Origin: Streptomyces odontomachi
GTDB taxonomy: Bacteria; Actinomycetota; Actinomycetes; Streptomycetales; Streptomycetaceae
DNA: 64,000 nt
Assembly: GCF_024435355.1 (NCBI RefSeq)
Contig: NZ_JAMJWG010000018.1
Coordinates: 124,001-188,000, forward strand
Reading direction: 5' to 3'
A program made the translations under genes and the position numbers. The notes beneath the pieces were generated by a model that was not told the origin of the DNA, did no database searches, and worked only from the letters and a program-made list of their open reading frames with translations. Positions 16,701 to 26,010 of this stretch are shown here, piece by piece (within the stretch, counting starts at the first letter, position 1; the number at the start of each line of letters is the position of its first letter).

Positions 16701-16941
16701 GTGTCCCCCTTGGGTGCGAATCGTCCCCGTGTCCCGTACGACGCGCAGCCCCCGCCCGCACAGCCCGGCGCGCTTCGCGCAGGGCGGAGCGGCACGGGAG
16801 AAGGGCGCGGCCCATCCTTGCGGCGCCGCGGCGTGTCCCCGAGTGATCTCACGGTCGCACGGCGCACTGACAATCAGGCGGAGACCATTCCGCTTGCGCC
16901 GGTGCCCAGGACCCGGACGTCACGGGCACCGGCCGTGGGCG

Positions 16942-18195
16942 TCAGGACACCGGTCGCCCATCGCCCCAGGTCAGCTCGAACTCCTCGCGGTAGGTGGCGA
17001 AGAGACTGCCCTCCTGCGACTCTGCCGTCTCCCCCGGCTTGACCAGGCGCTCGCCGCCGCGCAGCACCATCACCGGCGCCTCCATGCCGCGCGTCCTGCG
17101 CAGGTACGACTGGACGACCGCCACACCGTCCGGGCCGTCGCCGTCGACGAGGTAGGCGGTGAACCGCGGGGTCTCGTCGAAGACCTGGATGGCGAAGGCT
17201 CCGGGGTCACGCAGCCGGGCCCTGACCCGCCGCATGTGCAGGATGTTCATCTCGACGGTGCGGCTCAGCTCGCCGCGCTTGAGGCCGAGTTCGCGCTCAC
17301 GGCGCTTGATGGCGCTGCTCGCCGGGTTGAGGAAGAGCAGCCGGACACGGCAGCCGGACTCGGCCAGGCGCATCAGACGGCGCCCGGAGAAGTTCTGCAC
17401 CAGCAGGTTGAGACCGATGCCGATCGCGTCGAGCCGGCGGGCGCCGCCGAAGATGTCCTCGGCGGGGAACTGCCGCAGCAGTCGCACCCGGTCGGGGTGG
17501 ACGCCGACCACGTCCGCGTACCGGTCGCCGACCAGGTCCTCGACGGCGTCGACGGGCAGCCGGCGTGCGGACGGCAGGTCGGATCCGGCGCCCAGCATCT
17601 CCAGCAGCCGGGCCGAGGCGCGCTCGGCCTGGGCCAGCACGGTCTCGGACAGGGCACGGTTGCGGGAGACCACGTTCCGGGCGACCTCCAGCTCGTCGAG
17701 GGCCAGCTCGACATCGCGCCGGTCGTCGACGTACGGCTCGAAGCACGGCCAGTGCTGCACCATCAGCTCGCGCAGCTGGGGCAACGTCAGGAAGCTGATG
17801 ACGTTGTCGTCGGCGGGGTCCAGCAGGTAGCCCTTGCGGCGGCTGACCTCGCGCACCGCGACGGCACGCTGCACCCACTCCTGGCCGGCCGGACCCGCCG
17901 CGGCCACCACCCAGTCCTCCTGGCCGTGCACGGGTTCGTAGATCGGCCGCAGGACGGCGGAGACGACGGTGCGCAGGCGCTGTTCGACGAGGTTCAACCA
18001 GATGTAGGCACGGCCGGCGCGCTGGGCGCGGGTGCGCACCTCGCTCCAGTCCTCGGCGCCCCAGTCCAGTTCGGGACCGATCTGGGACTCCATCTCGACT
18101 GGCCGTGCCAGGGACACGCCACCGGGTGGGACGTCCGAGGGGATCCCCCCACGATCGTCGTCACCAGGGGGCAGCCCCAGCCCTCCCGAGCTCAC
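16942..18195 (-). CDS. HEPN-domain protein of the SAV2148 type
   Basis: A 417-residue cytoplasmic protein that I recognise as the Streptomyces SAV2148 family annotated as HEPN-containing. The start SSGGLGLPPGD followed by VRTRAQRAGRAYIWLNLVEQ is diagnostic. The stretch RPIYEPVH fits the R-X4-6-H pattern of HEPN ribonucleases. A middle helical region and a C-terminal beta-rich part (FLNPASSAIKRRERE, VVQSYLRRTRGM) follow. The GTG at 18195 is chosen because SSGGLGLPPGD directly follows it; the frame is open further upstream to 18300. The role in the cell is not established. The gene stands alone; 240 nt separate it from the exonuclease downstream. Confidence 0.88.
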   Translation of the reverse strand: MSSGGLGLPPGDDDRGGIPSDVPPGGVSLARPVEMESQIGPELDWGAEDWSEVRTRAQRAGRAYIWLNLVEQRLRTVVSAVLRPIYEPVHGQEDWVVAAAGPAGQEWVQRAVAVREVSRRKGYLLDPADDNVISFLTLPQLRELMVQHWPCFEPYVDDRRDVELALDELEVARNVVSRNRALSETVLAQAERASARLLEMLGAGSDLPSARRLPVDAVEDLVGDRYADVVGVHPDRVRLLRQFPAEDIFGGARRLDAIGIGLNLLVQNFSGRRLMRLAESGCRVRLLFLNPASSAIKRRERELGLKRGELSRTVEMNILHMRRVRARLRDPGAFAIQVFDETPRFTAYLVDGDGPDGVAVVQSYLRRTRGMEAPVMVLRGGERLVKPGETAESQEGSLFATYREEFELTWGDGRPVS

Positions 18196-18272
18196 CCGTG
18201 CACCCGCCTTCCGCTCCCCCGAGCCTGCCCGTTCAACGATCAAGGAGGGTACTCCGCGGGCGGTGGGCGGTG

Positions 18273-18295
18273 CAGCCGGATGCACCGGCTGTTTT
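18273..18295. terminator. Small hairpin with T tract (plus strand)
   Basis: CAGCCGG (18273-18279) pairs with CCGGCTG (18285-18291) around ATGCA, then TTTT. It looks like an intrinsic terminator on the plus strand, but no plus-strand gene ends here, so it may instead protect the downstream gene from read-through or act in the leader of the minus-strand gene. Confidence 0.4.
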
Positions 18296-18339
18296 CCCAA
18301 CTCTCCATTCCCAGGCGGATGCCCAGGGTGGGTGCGGAT

Positions 18340-18367
18340 ATTACCGGGCTGTTATTACCGGGCTGTG
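18340..18367. repeat. Tandem 14-bp repeat, two copies
   Basis: ATTACCGGGCTGTT is followed directly by a second copy differing only in the last base. It lies about 105 nt upstream of the maleylpyruvate-isomerase-like gene. Role unknown. Confidence 0.8.
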
Positions 18368-18471
18368 CCCTCCGGGGCGGGCATCCTCCCACGGCGCGTC
18401 GCCCCGGGGCAGCGCATCGCCGGTCTCGGGCAGGATGGGAGCCGGACCGGACACATGATCACGGAGGGCCG

Positions 18472-19122
18472 ATGAGCGTCATGGACGGCTACCTGGGCGC
18501 CGCGGAACAGGCAGTGGCGCTGCTGGAGGCTCCGGAGGTCGCCGCGGCGTGGGAGCGGCCCAGTGCGTTGGCCGAGATGACGGTCGGCGCTCTCGCCGGC
18601 CACCTCGCCGCTCAGATCTTCAGTGTCGGCTCCGCCCTCCGGATCTGCGTCGACCCCGCTCTGCGGGAGACCCACGAGGTGCCGATCCCACTGCTGGAGC
18701 ACTATGCCCGGGCCGCCTGGATCGACGCGCCGCTGGACGGGGAGGTCAACGCCGGCATCCGGAAGCGGGGCGAGGACCACGCGTCCCAGGGGGCGTCGCG
18801 GTTGGTGGGGCTGGCCCGCACCGCGCTGGCCGACCAGCACAGGCTTGCGGAGTGTGCGGACGACCAGGTCGTGTTCATGCCGCAGACGGGCTGGGCGCTG
18901 CGTCTCGACGACTTCCTGGTCACCCGGATGCTGGAGCTCGCCGTGCACCGGGACGACCTCGCCGTCAGCGTCGGCCGCCCCGTCCAGGAGCTCCCGCAGG
19001 CCGCCTTCGACCCGGTACTCGTGCTGCTGGCCCGGCTCGCCGCCCGGCGGCACGGCCAGAGCGCGCTGCTGAGGGCGCTGGCGCGAGCCGAGCGGGCGCC
19101 CGCGGCGATCAACGCGATCTGA
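18472..19122 (+). CDS. Maleylpyruvate isomerase N-terminal / MDMPI-like protein
   Basis: A 216-residue protein of the DinB/mycothiol-dependent maleylpyruvate isomerase superfamily, a four-helix bundle with metal-binding histidines: VGALAGHLAAQI near residue 40 and LELAVHRDDLA near residue 155. Members use mycothiol, the actinobacterial thiol, in isomerisation, thiol transfer or detoxification. No other aromatic-degradation gene is nearby, so the substrate is open. GGAGGG (18463-18468) lies 3 nt before the ATG at 18472. The following 285 nt up to glgX hold GTGGTCAT (19284-19291) and its inverted copy ATGACCAC (19322-19329). Confidence 0.88.
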   Translation: MSVMDGYLGAAEQAVALLEAPEVAAAWERPSALAEMTVGALAGHLAAQIFSVGSALRICVDPALRETHEVPIPLLEHYARAAWIDAPLDGEVNAGIRKRGEDHASQGASRLVGLARTALADQHRLAECADDQVVFMPQTGWALRLDDFLVTRMLELAVHRDDLAVSVGRPVQELPQAAFDPVLVLLARLAARRHGQSALLRALARAERAPAAINAI

Positions 19123-19407
19123 CGCAGCGGGCGGGGAGGTACCGGCCCGGCGTGCGGGGCGGCGGCGCCGGCGTGGCGACGTGGGCACGTACGGGCGGTC
19201 CGCCGGCGCGAGACGACCCGTTCGACCCCTCCGGTCGCCACACCGGCCAAGGGACCCGTTCTCACTCCGCACTGTGCGGATGGGTGGTCATTCGGGGTAA
19301 AGGGCGGAATTCCTAGGACGTATGACCACTTTCGTGGAGACTCGGGGCCGGGCGGCCCCCGGGCCGTTGCAGCCGGGGTCCTGAGCGGGAGCGGAAGGGT
19401 CGTATTC

Positions 19408-21537
19408 ATGCAGGTCTGGCCTGGGCAGGCGTACCCCCTCGGTGCCACGTACGACGGCGCCGGCACCAATTTCGCGGTCTTCTCGGAGGCCGCGCACCGC
19501 GTCGAGCTGTGCCTGCTGGACGATGGCGGCTCGGAGACGCGGGTGGAGCTACGCGAGACCGACGCGTTCGTACGCCATGCCTATCTGCCCGGGATCATGC
19601 CCGGGCAGCGGTACGGCTTCCGCGTGCACGGCCCGTTCGCGCCGGAGCGCGGCCTGCGCTGCAATCCCACGAAGCTCCTGCTCGATCCGTACGCGCGTGC
19701 GATCAGCGGGCAGGTCTCCTGGGGCGAGGAGGTCTACGACTATCCGTTCGGCTCACCCGATCGGCGTAACGACATGGACTCCGCCCCGCACACCATGACG
19801 TCGGTCGTCGTCAATCCGTACTTCGACTGGGGCGACGACCGCCCGCCGCGCACCGAGTACCACCGCACGGTGATCTACGAGGCCCATGTGAAGGGCCTGA
19901 CGATGCTGCATCCCGCGCTCCCCGACGAACTGCGCGGCACGTACGCGGCGCTCACCCATCCGGCCATCCTGGAGCACCTCACCCAGTTGGGCGTGACGGC
20001 GCTGGAGCTGATGCCGGTGCACCAGTTCGTGCACGACCACCGGCTGGTGGAGATGGGGCTGACCAACTACTGGGGGTACAACACCATCGGGTTCTTCGCG
20101 CCGCACAACGCGTACGCCTCCTGGGGGGACCGCGGACAGCAGGTGCTGGAGTTCAAGTCGGCGGTCCGCTCGCTGCACGAGGCGGGCATCGAGGTCATCC
20201 TGGACGTGGTCTACAACCACACCGCCGAGGGCAACCACCTCGGCCCCACGCTCTCCTTCCGCGGCCTGGACAACGCCTCGTACTACCGCCTCACGGACGA
20301 CGCCCGGTACTACATGGACACCACCGGCACCGGGAACTCCCTGCTGATGCGCTCCCCGCACGTGCTCCAGCTGATCATGGACTCGCTGCGCTACTGGGTC
20401 ACCGAGATGCACGTCGACGGCTTCCGCTTCGACCTGGCGGCGACCCTGGCCCGGCAGTTCCACGAGGTGGACCGGCTGTCGTCGTTCTTCGACCTGGTGC
20501 AGCAGGACCCGGTGGTGTCCCAGGTCAAGCTGATCGCCGAGCCCTGGGACGTCGGCGAGGGCGGCTACCAGGTGGGCAACTTTCCGCCGATGTGGACCGA
20601 GTGGAACGGCAAGTACCGCGACACGGTGCGCGACCTGTGGCGGGGCGAGCCGCGCACCCTCGCGGAGTTCGCGTCCCGGCTGACCGGCTCATCCGACCTC
20701 TACCAGGACGACGGTCGCCGCCCGCTGGCCTCCATCAACTTCGTGACCTGCCACGACGGGTTCACCCTGCACGACCTGGTGTCGTACAACCACAAGCGCA
20801 ACGGGGCCAACGGCGAGGACAACCGCGACGGCGAGAGCCACAACCGCTCCTGGAACTGCGGCGCGGAAGGCGGCACCGAGGATCGCGCCGTGCTGGAGCT
20901 GCGCGAGCGGCAGATGCGCAACTTCATCGCCACCCTGATGCTCTCCCAGGGCGTGCCGATGCTCAGCCACGGCGACGAGTTCGCCCGCACCCAGCGCGGC
21001 AACAACAACGCGTACTGCCAGGACAGCGAGCTGACCTGGGTGCCGTGGGACACCGGCGAGGGCGACGACCCCGAGACCGGTCAGCGCTGGCTCGCCTTCA
21101 CCCGGGCGATGGTGTGGCTGCGCCGCAACCATCCGGTCTTCCGCCGGCGCAGGTTCTTCCACGGACGGCCCATGCAGGGCACCCACGACGAGCTGTCGGA
21201 CATCGCCTGGTTCACCCCCGAGGGCGACGAGATGACCCGAAGGGACTGGAGCGCGGCGCAGGCCAGGGCCCTGACCGTGTTCCTCAACGGCAACGCGATC
21301 TCCGAGCCGGGACCGCGCGGCGAGCGGATCCACGACGACTCGTTCCTGCTGATGTTCAACGCGTCCCCGGGACCGCTGCACTTCGTGATCCCGGTCAACC
21401 ACGGCCGGCAGTGGGAGGTCGTGGTGGACACGGCACGCTCGGACGGGGTACCCCCCGGCACCGGCCCGAAGGTCAAGGCCGGCGACCGCCTACTCCTGGT
21501 GGACCGCAGTCTGACGGTACTCCAGCGGCCGGCTTGA
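19408..21537 (+). CDS. glgX: Glycogen debranching enzyme GlgX
   Basis: A 709-residue GH13 isoamylase-type debranching enzyme of normal length. The N-terminal CBM48 domain starts PLGATYDGAGTNFAVFSE; catalytic regions are VVYNHTAEGN (I), DGFRFDLA with the nucleophile (II), LIAEPWDVG with the acid/base Glu (III) and TCHDGFTLHD (IV). It cleaves alpha-1,6 branches of limit dextrins, releasing linear maltodextrins. These are the substrate of TreY, encoded next on the same strand, so the two should act in one pathway from glycogen to trehalose. It is cytoplasmic. The start is the ATG at 19408. Confidence 0.96.
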   Translation: MQVWPGQAYPLGATYDGAGTNFAVFSEAAHRVELCLLDDGGSETRVELRETDAFVRHAYLPGIMPGQRYGFRVHGPFAPERGLRCNPTKLLLDPYARAISGQVSWGEEVYDYPFGSPDRRNDMDSAPHTMTSVVVNPYFDWGDDRPPRTEYHRTVIYEAHVKGLTMLHPALPDELRGTYAALTHPAILEHLTQLGVTALELMPVHQFVHDHRLVEMGLTNYWGYNTIGFFAPHNAYASWGDRGQQVLEFKSAVRSLHEAGIEVILDVVYNHTAEGNHLGPTLSFRGLDNASYYRLTDDARYYMDTTGTGNSLLMRSPHVLQLIMDSLRYWVTEMHVDGFRFDLAATLARQFHEVDRLSSFFDLVQQDPVVSQVKLIAEPWDVGEGGYQVGNFPPMWTEWNGKYRDTVRDLWRGEPRTLAEFASRLTGSSDLYQDDGRRPLASINFVTCHDGFTLHDLVSYNHKRNGANGEDNRDGESHNRSWNCGAEGGTEDRAVLELRERQMRNFIATLMLSQGVPMLSHGDEFARTQRGNNNAYCQDSELTWVPWDTGEGDDPETGQRWLAFTRAMVWLRRNHPVFRRRRFFHGRPMQGTHDELSDIAWFTPEGDEMTRRDWSAAQARALTVFLNGNAISEPGPRGERIHDDSFLLMFNASPGPLHFVIPVNHGRQWEVVVDTARSDGVPPGTGPKVKAGDRLLLVDRSLTVLQRPA

Positions 21538-21898
21538 CGCTCCGAAGGGGCGCCGGGCCCTGTTCCGTATGCGGCTCCGCCGCGAGGGGCGCCGAAGGCG
21601 CCAAAAAAGGGGCGCGGGGAACTGCGCGACCAGCCCCCACCGGCCTGGTGGTCCGGATACGACAGAAACAGCCCCACTGGGACGGTGACGACCCGACGGC
21701 CTCGTCGTGGCCGATCGCGCAGTTCCCGGCGCCCCTTTTTGCGCCTTCCGCGCCCCACGAGGCGGAGCCGCACAACGTCACGGCACCGGGCCCCTACGGC
21801 GCGCCGTAGCCCATGGTCGTCGGGCCCGTGACGACGTCCACCCACCCGCACGGGTCACCCACGTGGCGCACCCCCACCGCGAGGGGTACGTAGAGGCC
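21538..21898. other. Intergenic region filled by an inverted pair of dispersed repeats
   Basis: There is no gene. Nearly the whole gap is two inverted copies of an element of about 85 nt (see the entry at 21555-21793). The last 100 nt carry no obvious promoter, only a TAGAGG ribosome site before the treY start. Confidence 0.7.
21555..21793. repeat. Inverted pair of Streptomyces-type intergenic repeats
   Basis: The left copy (21555-21645) and right copy (21709-21793) share, after reverse complementing, GGGCCC, TGCGGCTCCGCC, GGGGCGC, GAAGGCGC, AAAAAGGGGCGC and GGGAACTGCGCGA in the same order. Each copy can form its own hairpins and the two can pair as a long cruciform. From memory, the GGGAACTGCGCGACCAGCC part is frequent between Streptomyces genes, often as terminators. 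It separates glgX from treY. Confidence 0.8.
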
Positions 21899-24421
21899 AT
21901 GAACCCCCCTACGTCCGCCGGAAGGCACACCGTGCCGACCGCCACCTACCGCCTCCAGGTGCAGCCCGCGTTCCCGTTCGCCGCGGCCGAGGAGACCGTC
22001 CCGTACCTTGCTGCGCTGGGCGTGTCCCATCTGCATCTGTCGCCGGTGCTGGAGGCCGTGCCCGGGTCGCCGCACGGGTACGACGTCGTGGACCACGCGC
22101 GGGTGCGCGCGGAGCTCGGCGGGGAGCCGGGCCTGCGGTCGCTCGCGCGCGCCGCGCACCGGCACGGGCTCGGCCTGGTGGTGGACATCGTGCCGAACCA
22201 CATGGCGGCGCTCCCCCGCCACAACCGCGCGCTGTGGCAGGTCCTCAAGGAAGGCCCCGGCTCGCCGTACGCCCGCTGGTTCGACATCGACTGGCAGGCC
22301 CGGGACGGCCAGGTGCTGCTGCCGGTGCTCGCCCGACCGCTCGGCCAGCAGCTGGACCGGCTGCGGGTGGACACGCTCGGCAGTCCGGACGGCGAGAAGG
22401 CGCTGTGCTACCGCCCGCCAGCCGCAGCGGACGCCCACCCCGCCCAGAACGAACAGGTGTTCCCGCTCCGGGAGGGCACCCAGCACCTGCCTCTGCCGCA
22501 GCTGCTGGACGCCCAGTGGTACCGGCTGTGCTGGTGGCGGCTGGCCCGGACCGAGCTCAACTACCGGCGGTTCTTCACCATCTCGGACCTGATCGGGGTG
22601 CGCGTGGAGGATCCGGAGGTGTTCCGGCGCACCCATGCGACGGTCCTCCGGCTGATGGCCGAGGGCGTGATCGACGGGCTGCGCGTCGACCACGTGGACG
22701 GGCTCGCCGACCCCGGCGGCTATCTCGCCCGGCTGCACGAGGCGACCGGCGGACGCTGGACGGTCACCGAGAAGATCCTGGCGGACGGCGAGCGGCTGCC
22801 CGCCGCCTGGCAGGTCGCCGGCACCACCGGATACGACGCGCTGCGGCACGTGGACGGCGTCCTCACCGATCCGGCCGGCGCGGGCGAACTACTCGGGCTC
22901 TACCGCCGCTTCGTCGCGCCGTCGGCGGAGCGCGGCGGCGACTGGGACGCCACGGTACGGCGCGCCGCCTACAAGGTGATCATCGACGAGCTGGCCGCCG
23001 AGCTGGACCGCCTCACGCGCGCCTGCGCCCGCCTCTGCGCCGCCGACCCCGCCCTGCGCGACCATGCGCCCTGGACCCTGCGCATGGCGCTGCGCGAGCT
23101 GCTGGTCCGGCTGCCGGTGTACCGCCCGTACACCGACGCGGACGCCGCCGCCGTCCTGTCCGAGCAGGCCGCGCGGCAGGCCCGTGAGGTGTTCGCGGTG
23201 CCGGAGGAGGCGGCGGCCGTCGACGCCGTACGGGGGCTGCTGCTGGGCAGGATCGGGCAGGGGCCCGAGCGGGACGCCTTCCGGGCCCGGTTCGCGCAGA
23301 CCGCCTCCGCGCTGCGCGCCAAGGCCGTGGAGGACACGGCGTACTACCGCTACGTGCCGCTGCTGTCGGCCACCGAGGTCGGCGGCGCCCCCGTCGCACC
23401 CGCCGTGCCGCCGGAGGCCTTCCACGCCTTCTGCGCGCGCATGCAGCGCGACTGGCCGCTGACCGGCACCGTGCTGTCCACGCACGACACCAAGCGCAGT
23501 GCCGACGTGCGGGCCAGGATCGCGCTGCTCACCCAGTGCCCGCAGCGGTGGGCCGACCTGCTCGCCGAGTCGACCGTCGACACGGCCGGCGCCGGCGCCG
23601 CCGCCGCGCCCGATCCCGCGGTGGCGTGGGTGGCCTGGCAGACCGCCGTCGGCCTCGGGGAGCACGACGTCCCGCCGGTGGACCGGATGCGGCGGGCGCT
23701 GCTCAAGCAGGTGCGCGAGGCGGGCCTGCGCACCTCCTGGACCGACCCGGACGAGGCGTACGAGCAGGCGGTGGACGCCTTCGTGGCGGCCGGGCCCTGC
23801 GGACCCGCGCACCACCTGGTGACACGGTTCGCCGCCGACCTGGCGCCCCACGTGCGGGCCGGTGTGCTGGCCGCCGCCCTGCTGCACCTGACGATGCCCG
23901 GGGTCCCCGACCTGTACCAGGGCACGGAGGGCGACTACCGCGCCCTGGTCGACCCGGACAACCGCGCGCCGGCGCGCGGCGACGCGGCGCTCCCGATGCC
24001 GCTGCCGACGGGCGACCCGTCTCCCGACCTCTCGGCCCAGAAGGCCGCCCTCACCGCGACCGCGCTGCGGCTACGGGCCCGGCGTCGTGCGGCGTTCGGG
24101 GACACCGCGACCTACGAGCCGGTCGAGGCGCACGGCCCGGCCGCCGTGCACTGCCTGGCCTTCCTGCGCTCTCACGCGGTACTGACCGCCGTCACCCGGC
24201 TGTCGCTGCGTCTCGCCGAGGCCGGCGGCTGGCGGGACACCGAGCTGCCGCTGCCCGCGGGCCGCTGGCGCGATCTGCTCACCACCGGCCGGGAGTTCAC
24301 CGGCACCGTCCCGCTGGCGGACCTGTTCGCCACGGCTCCGGTGGCGCTCCTGGAACGGGTCGACGGGGTGGCGCGGGTGGACGAGGCGGACGGGGACCTG
24401 GAGGCGCGGGCGGACGAGTAG
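21899..24421 (+). CDS. treY: Malto-oligosyltrehalose synthase TreY
   Basis: An 840-residue GH13 intramolecular transglucosylase. It starts VPTATYRLQVQPAFPFAAAE, typical of TreY; region I is DIVPNHMA, region II GLRVDHVDGLADP with the nucleophile Asp, region III VTEKILADGE with the Glu, and region IV STHDTKRSADVRAR. It converts the reducing-end alpha-1,4 bond of maltodextrins to alpha-1,1, giving malto-oligosyl-trehalose, which TreZ (26893-28644) hydrolyses to trehalose. It is somewhat longer than archaeal relatives, as usual in actinobacteria. The ATG at 21899 follows TAGAGG. It is the second enzyme of the GlgX-TreY-TreZ route. Confidence 0.96.
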   Translation: MNPPTSAGRHTVPTATYRLQVQPAFPFAAAEETVPYLAALGVSHLHLSPVLEAVPGSPHGYDVVDHARVRAELGGEPGLRSLARAAHRHGLGLVVDIVPNHMAALPRHNRALWQVLKEGPGSPYARWFDIDWQARDGQVLLPVLARPLGQQLDRLRVDTLGSPDGEKALCYRPPAAADAHPAQNEQVFPLREGTQHLPLPQLLDAQWYRLCWWRLARTELNYRRFFTISDLIGVRVEDPEVFRRTHATVLRLMAEGVIDGLRVDHVDGLADPGGYLARLHEATGGRWTVTEKILADGERLPAAWQVAGTTGYDALRHVDGVLTDPAGAGELLGLYRRFVAPSAERGGDWDATVRRAAYKVIIDELAAELDRLTRACARLCAADPALRDHAPWTLRMALRELLVRLPVYRPYTDADAAAVLSEQAARQAREVFAVPEEAAAVDAVRGLLLGRIGQGPERDAFRARFAQTASALRAKAVEDTAYYRYVPLLSATEVGGAPVAPAVPPEAFHAFCARMQRDWPLTGTVLSTHDTKRSADVRARIALLTQCPQRWADLLAESTVDTAGAGAAAAPDPAVAWVAWQTAVGLGEHDVPPVDRMRRALLKQVREAGLRTSWTDPDEAYEQAVDAFVAAGPCGPAHHLVTRFAADLAPHVRAGVLAAALLHLTMPGVPDLYQGTEGDYRALVDPDNRAPARGDAALPMPLPTGDPSPDLSAQKAALTATALRLRARRRAAFGDTATYEPVEAHGPAAVHCLAFLRSHAVLTAVTRLSLRLAEAGGWRDTELPLPAGRWRDLLTTGREFTGTVPLADLFATAPVALLERVDGVARVDEADGDLEARADE

Positions 24422-24739
24422 GCACCCCGAGTGTGCAGCGACGGCACCGACGTACGGTCCACCGCCTGGCAACGGCTCACCGGTTCCGTCAAAGGTCCCG
24501 CGTTCAGCGCCGCAAGCACCCTCCGGGGGACCGGCGCCGGCTGCCGCCTACGGGACGCCGGTCACCGCCGCGGCTTTGCGTAACGCCCCAGTCGAATCAT
24601 CAGAAGAAACGTTTCCAGCTTGGACGGAACAGGGTTCGCCAAGGCCCGGCCGCGCCGCGTGTACGCCTTGACAGCGCTGGCGCGGCATGGGGTACTGCGG
24701 GTGCGCAACCTCAGGCGGACCCAGGGGGTGTGTCACCTG
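24422..24739. other. Intergenic region upstream of the M14 peptidase
   Basis: There is no gene. The palindrome GAAACGTTTC at 24606-24615 stands out in otherwise GC-rich sequence. A possible open extension of the peptidase frame from 24620 is not supported by a ribosome site. Confidence 0.6.
24606..24615. promoter_or_regulatory. 10-bp palindrome GAAACGTTTC (candidate LacI-type operator)
   Basis: GAAACGTTTC is a perfect palindrome with a central CG, the form bound by several actinobacterial LacI-family sugar regulators. It is 125 nt upstream of the M14 gene. A chance occurrence cannot be excluded. Confidence 0.4.
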
Positions 24740-25975
24740 ATGGAGCAGCGGTATCCGAGTGTGCCCGAACTCGTGTCGTCCGCCAGGGCCTTGGTGGCCC
24801 GGCACCCCGGGCTCGGCCGGTTGCGACAGGTCGGTGCGTCGCGGGCCGGGCGGCCCTTGTACCTGCTGTCGGTCGGTACGGCCGACCGGGCGGTCCTGGT
24901 GGTCGCCGGGGCGCACGCCAACGAGCCGACCGGCGGCTCGACGCTGCTGCACCTCGCAGAGCGTGCACTGAGCGAGCGGGAACTACGCGCCGGTACCGCC
25001 TGGCACTTCCTGCTCTGTGCCGACCCGGACGGCGCCGCGCTGCACCGTACGCCCGCGCCCCGCACGCTGCTCGAGTACCACCGGCAGTTCTACCGGCCGG
25101 CCGGTGCCGAACAGCCGGAGTGGTCCCCGTCCATGCTGCCGCCGGACCTCCTGCCGCCGGAGACCCGTACGCTCACCGGCGTCATCGACGAGTTACGGCC
25201 CTACCTCCAGGTCTCCCTGCACTGCACCGAACTGGGCGGCAGCTGGGTGCAGCTGACCAAGGACATCCCGGGGCTCGCCGAGCCGTTCGCCAAGTCGGCG
25301 GCGCAGCTGAACATCCCGCTGGAGGCCGACGCCTCGGACGCCGTCGGTTGGCTCGCGTCGGGACCCGGCGTCAACGTGATGCCCGCGGCGGACACCAAGG
25401 GCGCGTTCCCGAGCCTGCCGGACGACGTGCGGCAGAGCACCTGGCACCACGCGCACCGCTACGGCGGGCTGACCGCGATCGTGGAAGTGCCGATGTGGGC
25501 GAGCGATCTCGTCGACGATGTGACGCCGCACCCCGCGCCGGCCGAGGAACTGCGCCGCGTGACGCAGCGGCTGTGCACGGACGGGCGGCGGGTCGAGGAC
25601 ATCCTGGCGGAGGCGCTGCCACGGCTGCCGGAGGCCGAGGGCCCGCTCCTGCGGGCGGCACGCTGGGCGCTCGGCCTCATCCCCGGCCTCGTCGCGGACT
25701 GGGGGCAACCGCCGCCGCCCGGCGCCACGGTGGCGTACGTGCGCAGCGTCGACGCCTTCGGGCGGCGGCTACCGCTGCGTGCGGCGGCGATGCTGCTGCG
25801 GGTCCTGGAGGCGGCCGGGGACAGCGCGGCGCCACGGCTCGAGCGGCTCGTCACCGACTGGTGCGGGGCCTTCGCGGAATGCTTCCGGGCACGGTGGGTG
25901 CCGGTCGAACACCAGGTGGCGCACCAGGCATGCACGGTACTGGCGGCGGCGCGGCAGGCCCGGGAGCCGCTCTGA
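24740..25975 (+). CDS. M14-family zinc carboxypeptidase
   Basis: A 411-residue M14 metallopeptidase. The zinc ligands are His59 and Glu62 in GAHANEPTGG and His161 in SLHCTELGG; the general base Glu249 is in AIVEVPMW. No signal peptide is seen, so it is probably cytoplasmic and may act on peptidoglycan fragments or gamma-linked peptides, as some Streptomyces relatives do, but the substrate is not predictable. The ATG at 24740 is chosen from the MEQRYPSVPE start, typical of the family (substrate-recognition YPSV). GTG at 24728 is an alternative. It sits between treY and treZ, without an evident role in trehalose synthesis. Confidence 0.88.
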   Translation: MEQRYPSVPELVSSARALVARHPGLGRLRQVGASRAGRPLYLLSVGTADRAVLVVAGAHANEPTGGSTLLHLAERALSERELRAGTAWHFLLCADPDGAALHRTPAPRTLLEYHRQFYRPAGAEQPEWSPSMLPPDLLPPETRTLTGVIDELRPYLQVSLHCTELGGSWVQLTKDIPGLAEPFAKSAAQLNIPLEADASDAVGWLASGPGVNVMPAADTKGAFPSLPDDVRQSTWHHAHRYGGLTAIVEVPMWASDLVDDVTPHPAPAEELRRVTQRLCTDGRRVEDILAEALPRLPEAEGPLLRAARWALGLIPGLVADWGQPPPPGATVAYVRSVDAFGRRLPLRAAAMLLRVLEAAGDSAAPRLERLVTDWCGAFAECFRARWVPVEHQVAHQACTVLAAARQAREPL

Positions 25976-26010
25976 CCAGGTGACCGTGCCGGGTGATCGC
26001 GCGTGCGTCG

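Noticed and set aside
19284..19329. Inverted pair GTGGTCAT / ATGACCAC before glgX as an operator
   Set aside because: Arms are short and 30 nt apart; chance occurrence is likely without further support.
21555..21793. Possible insertion sequence bounded by inverted repeats
   Set aside because: The space between the arms is only about 60 nt and encodes no transposase; the arms match an intergenic repeat type instead.
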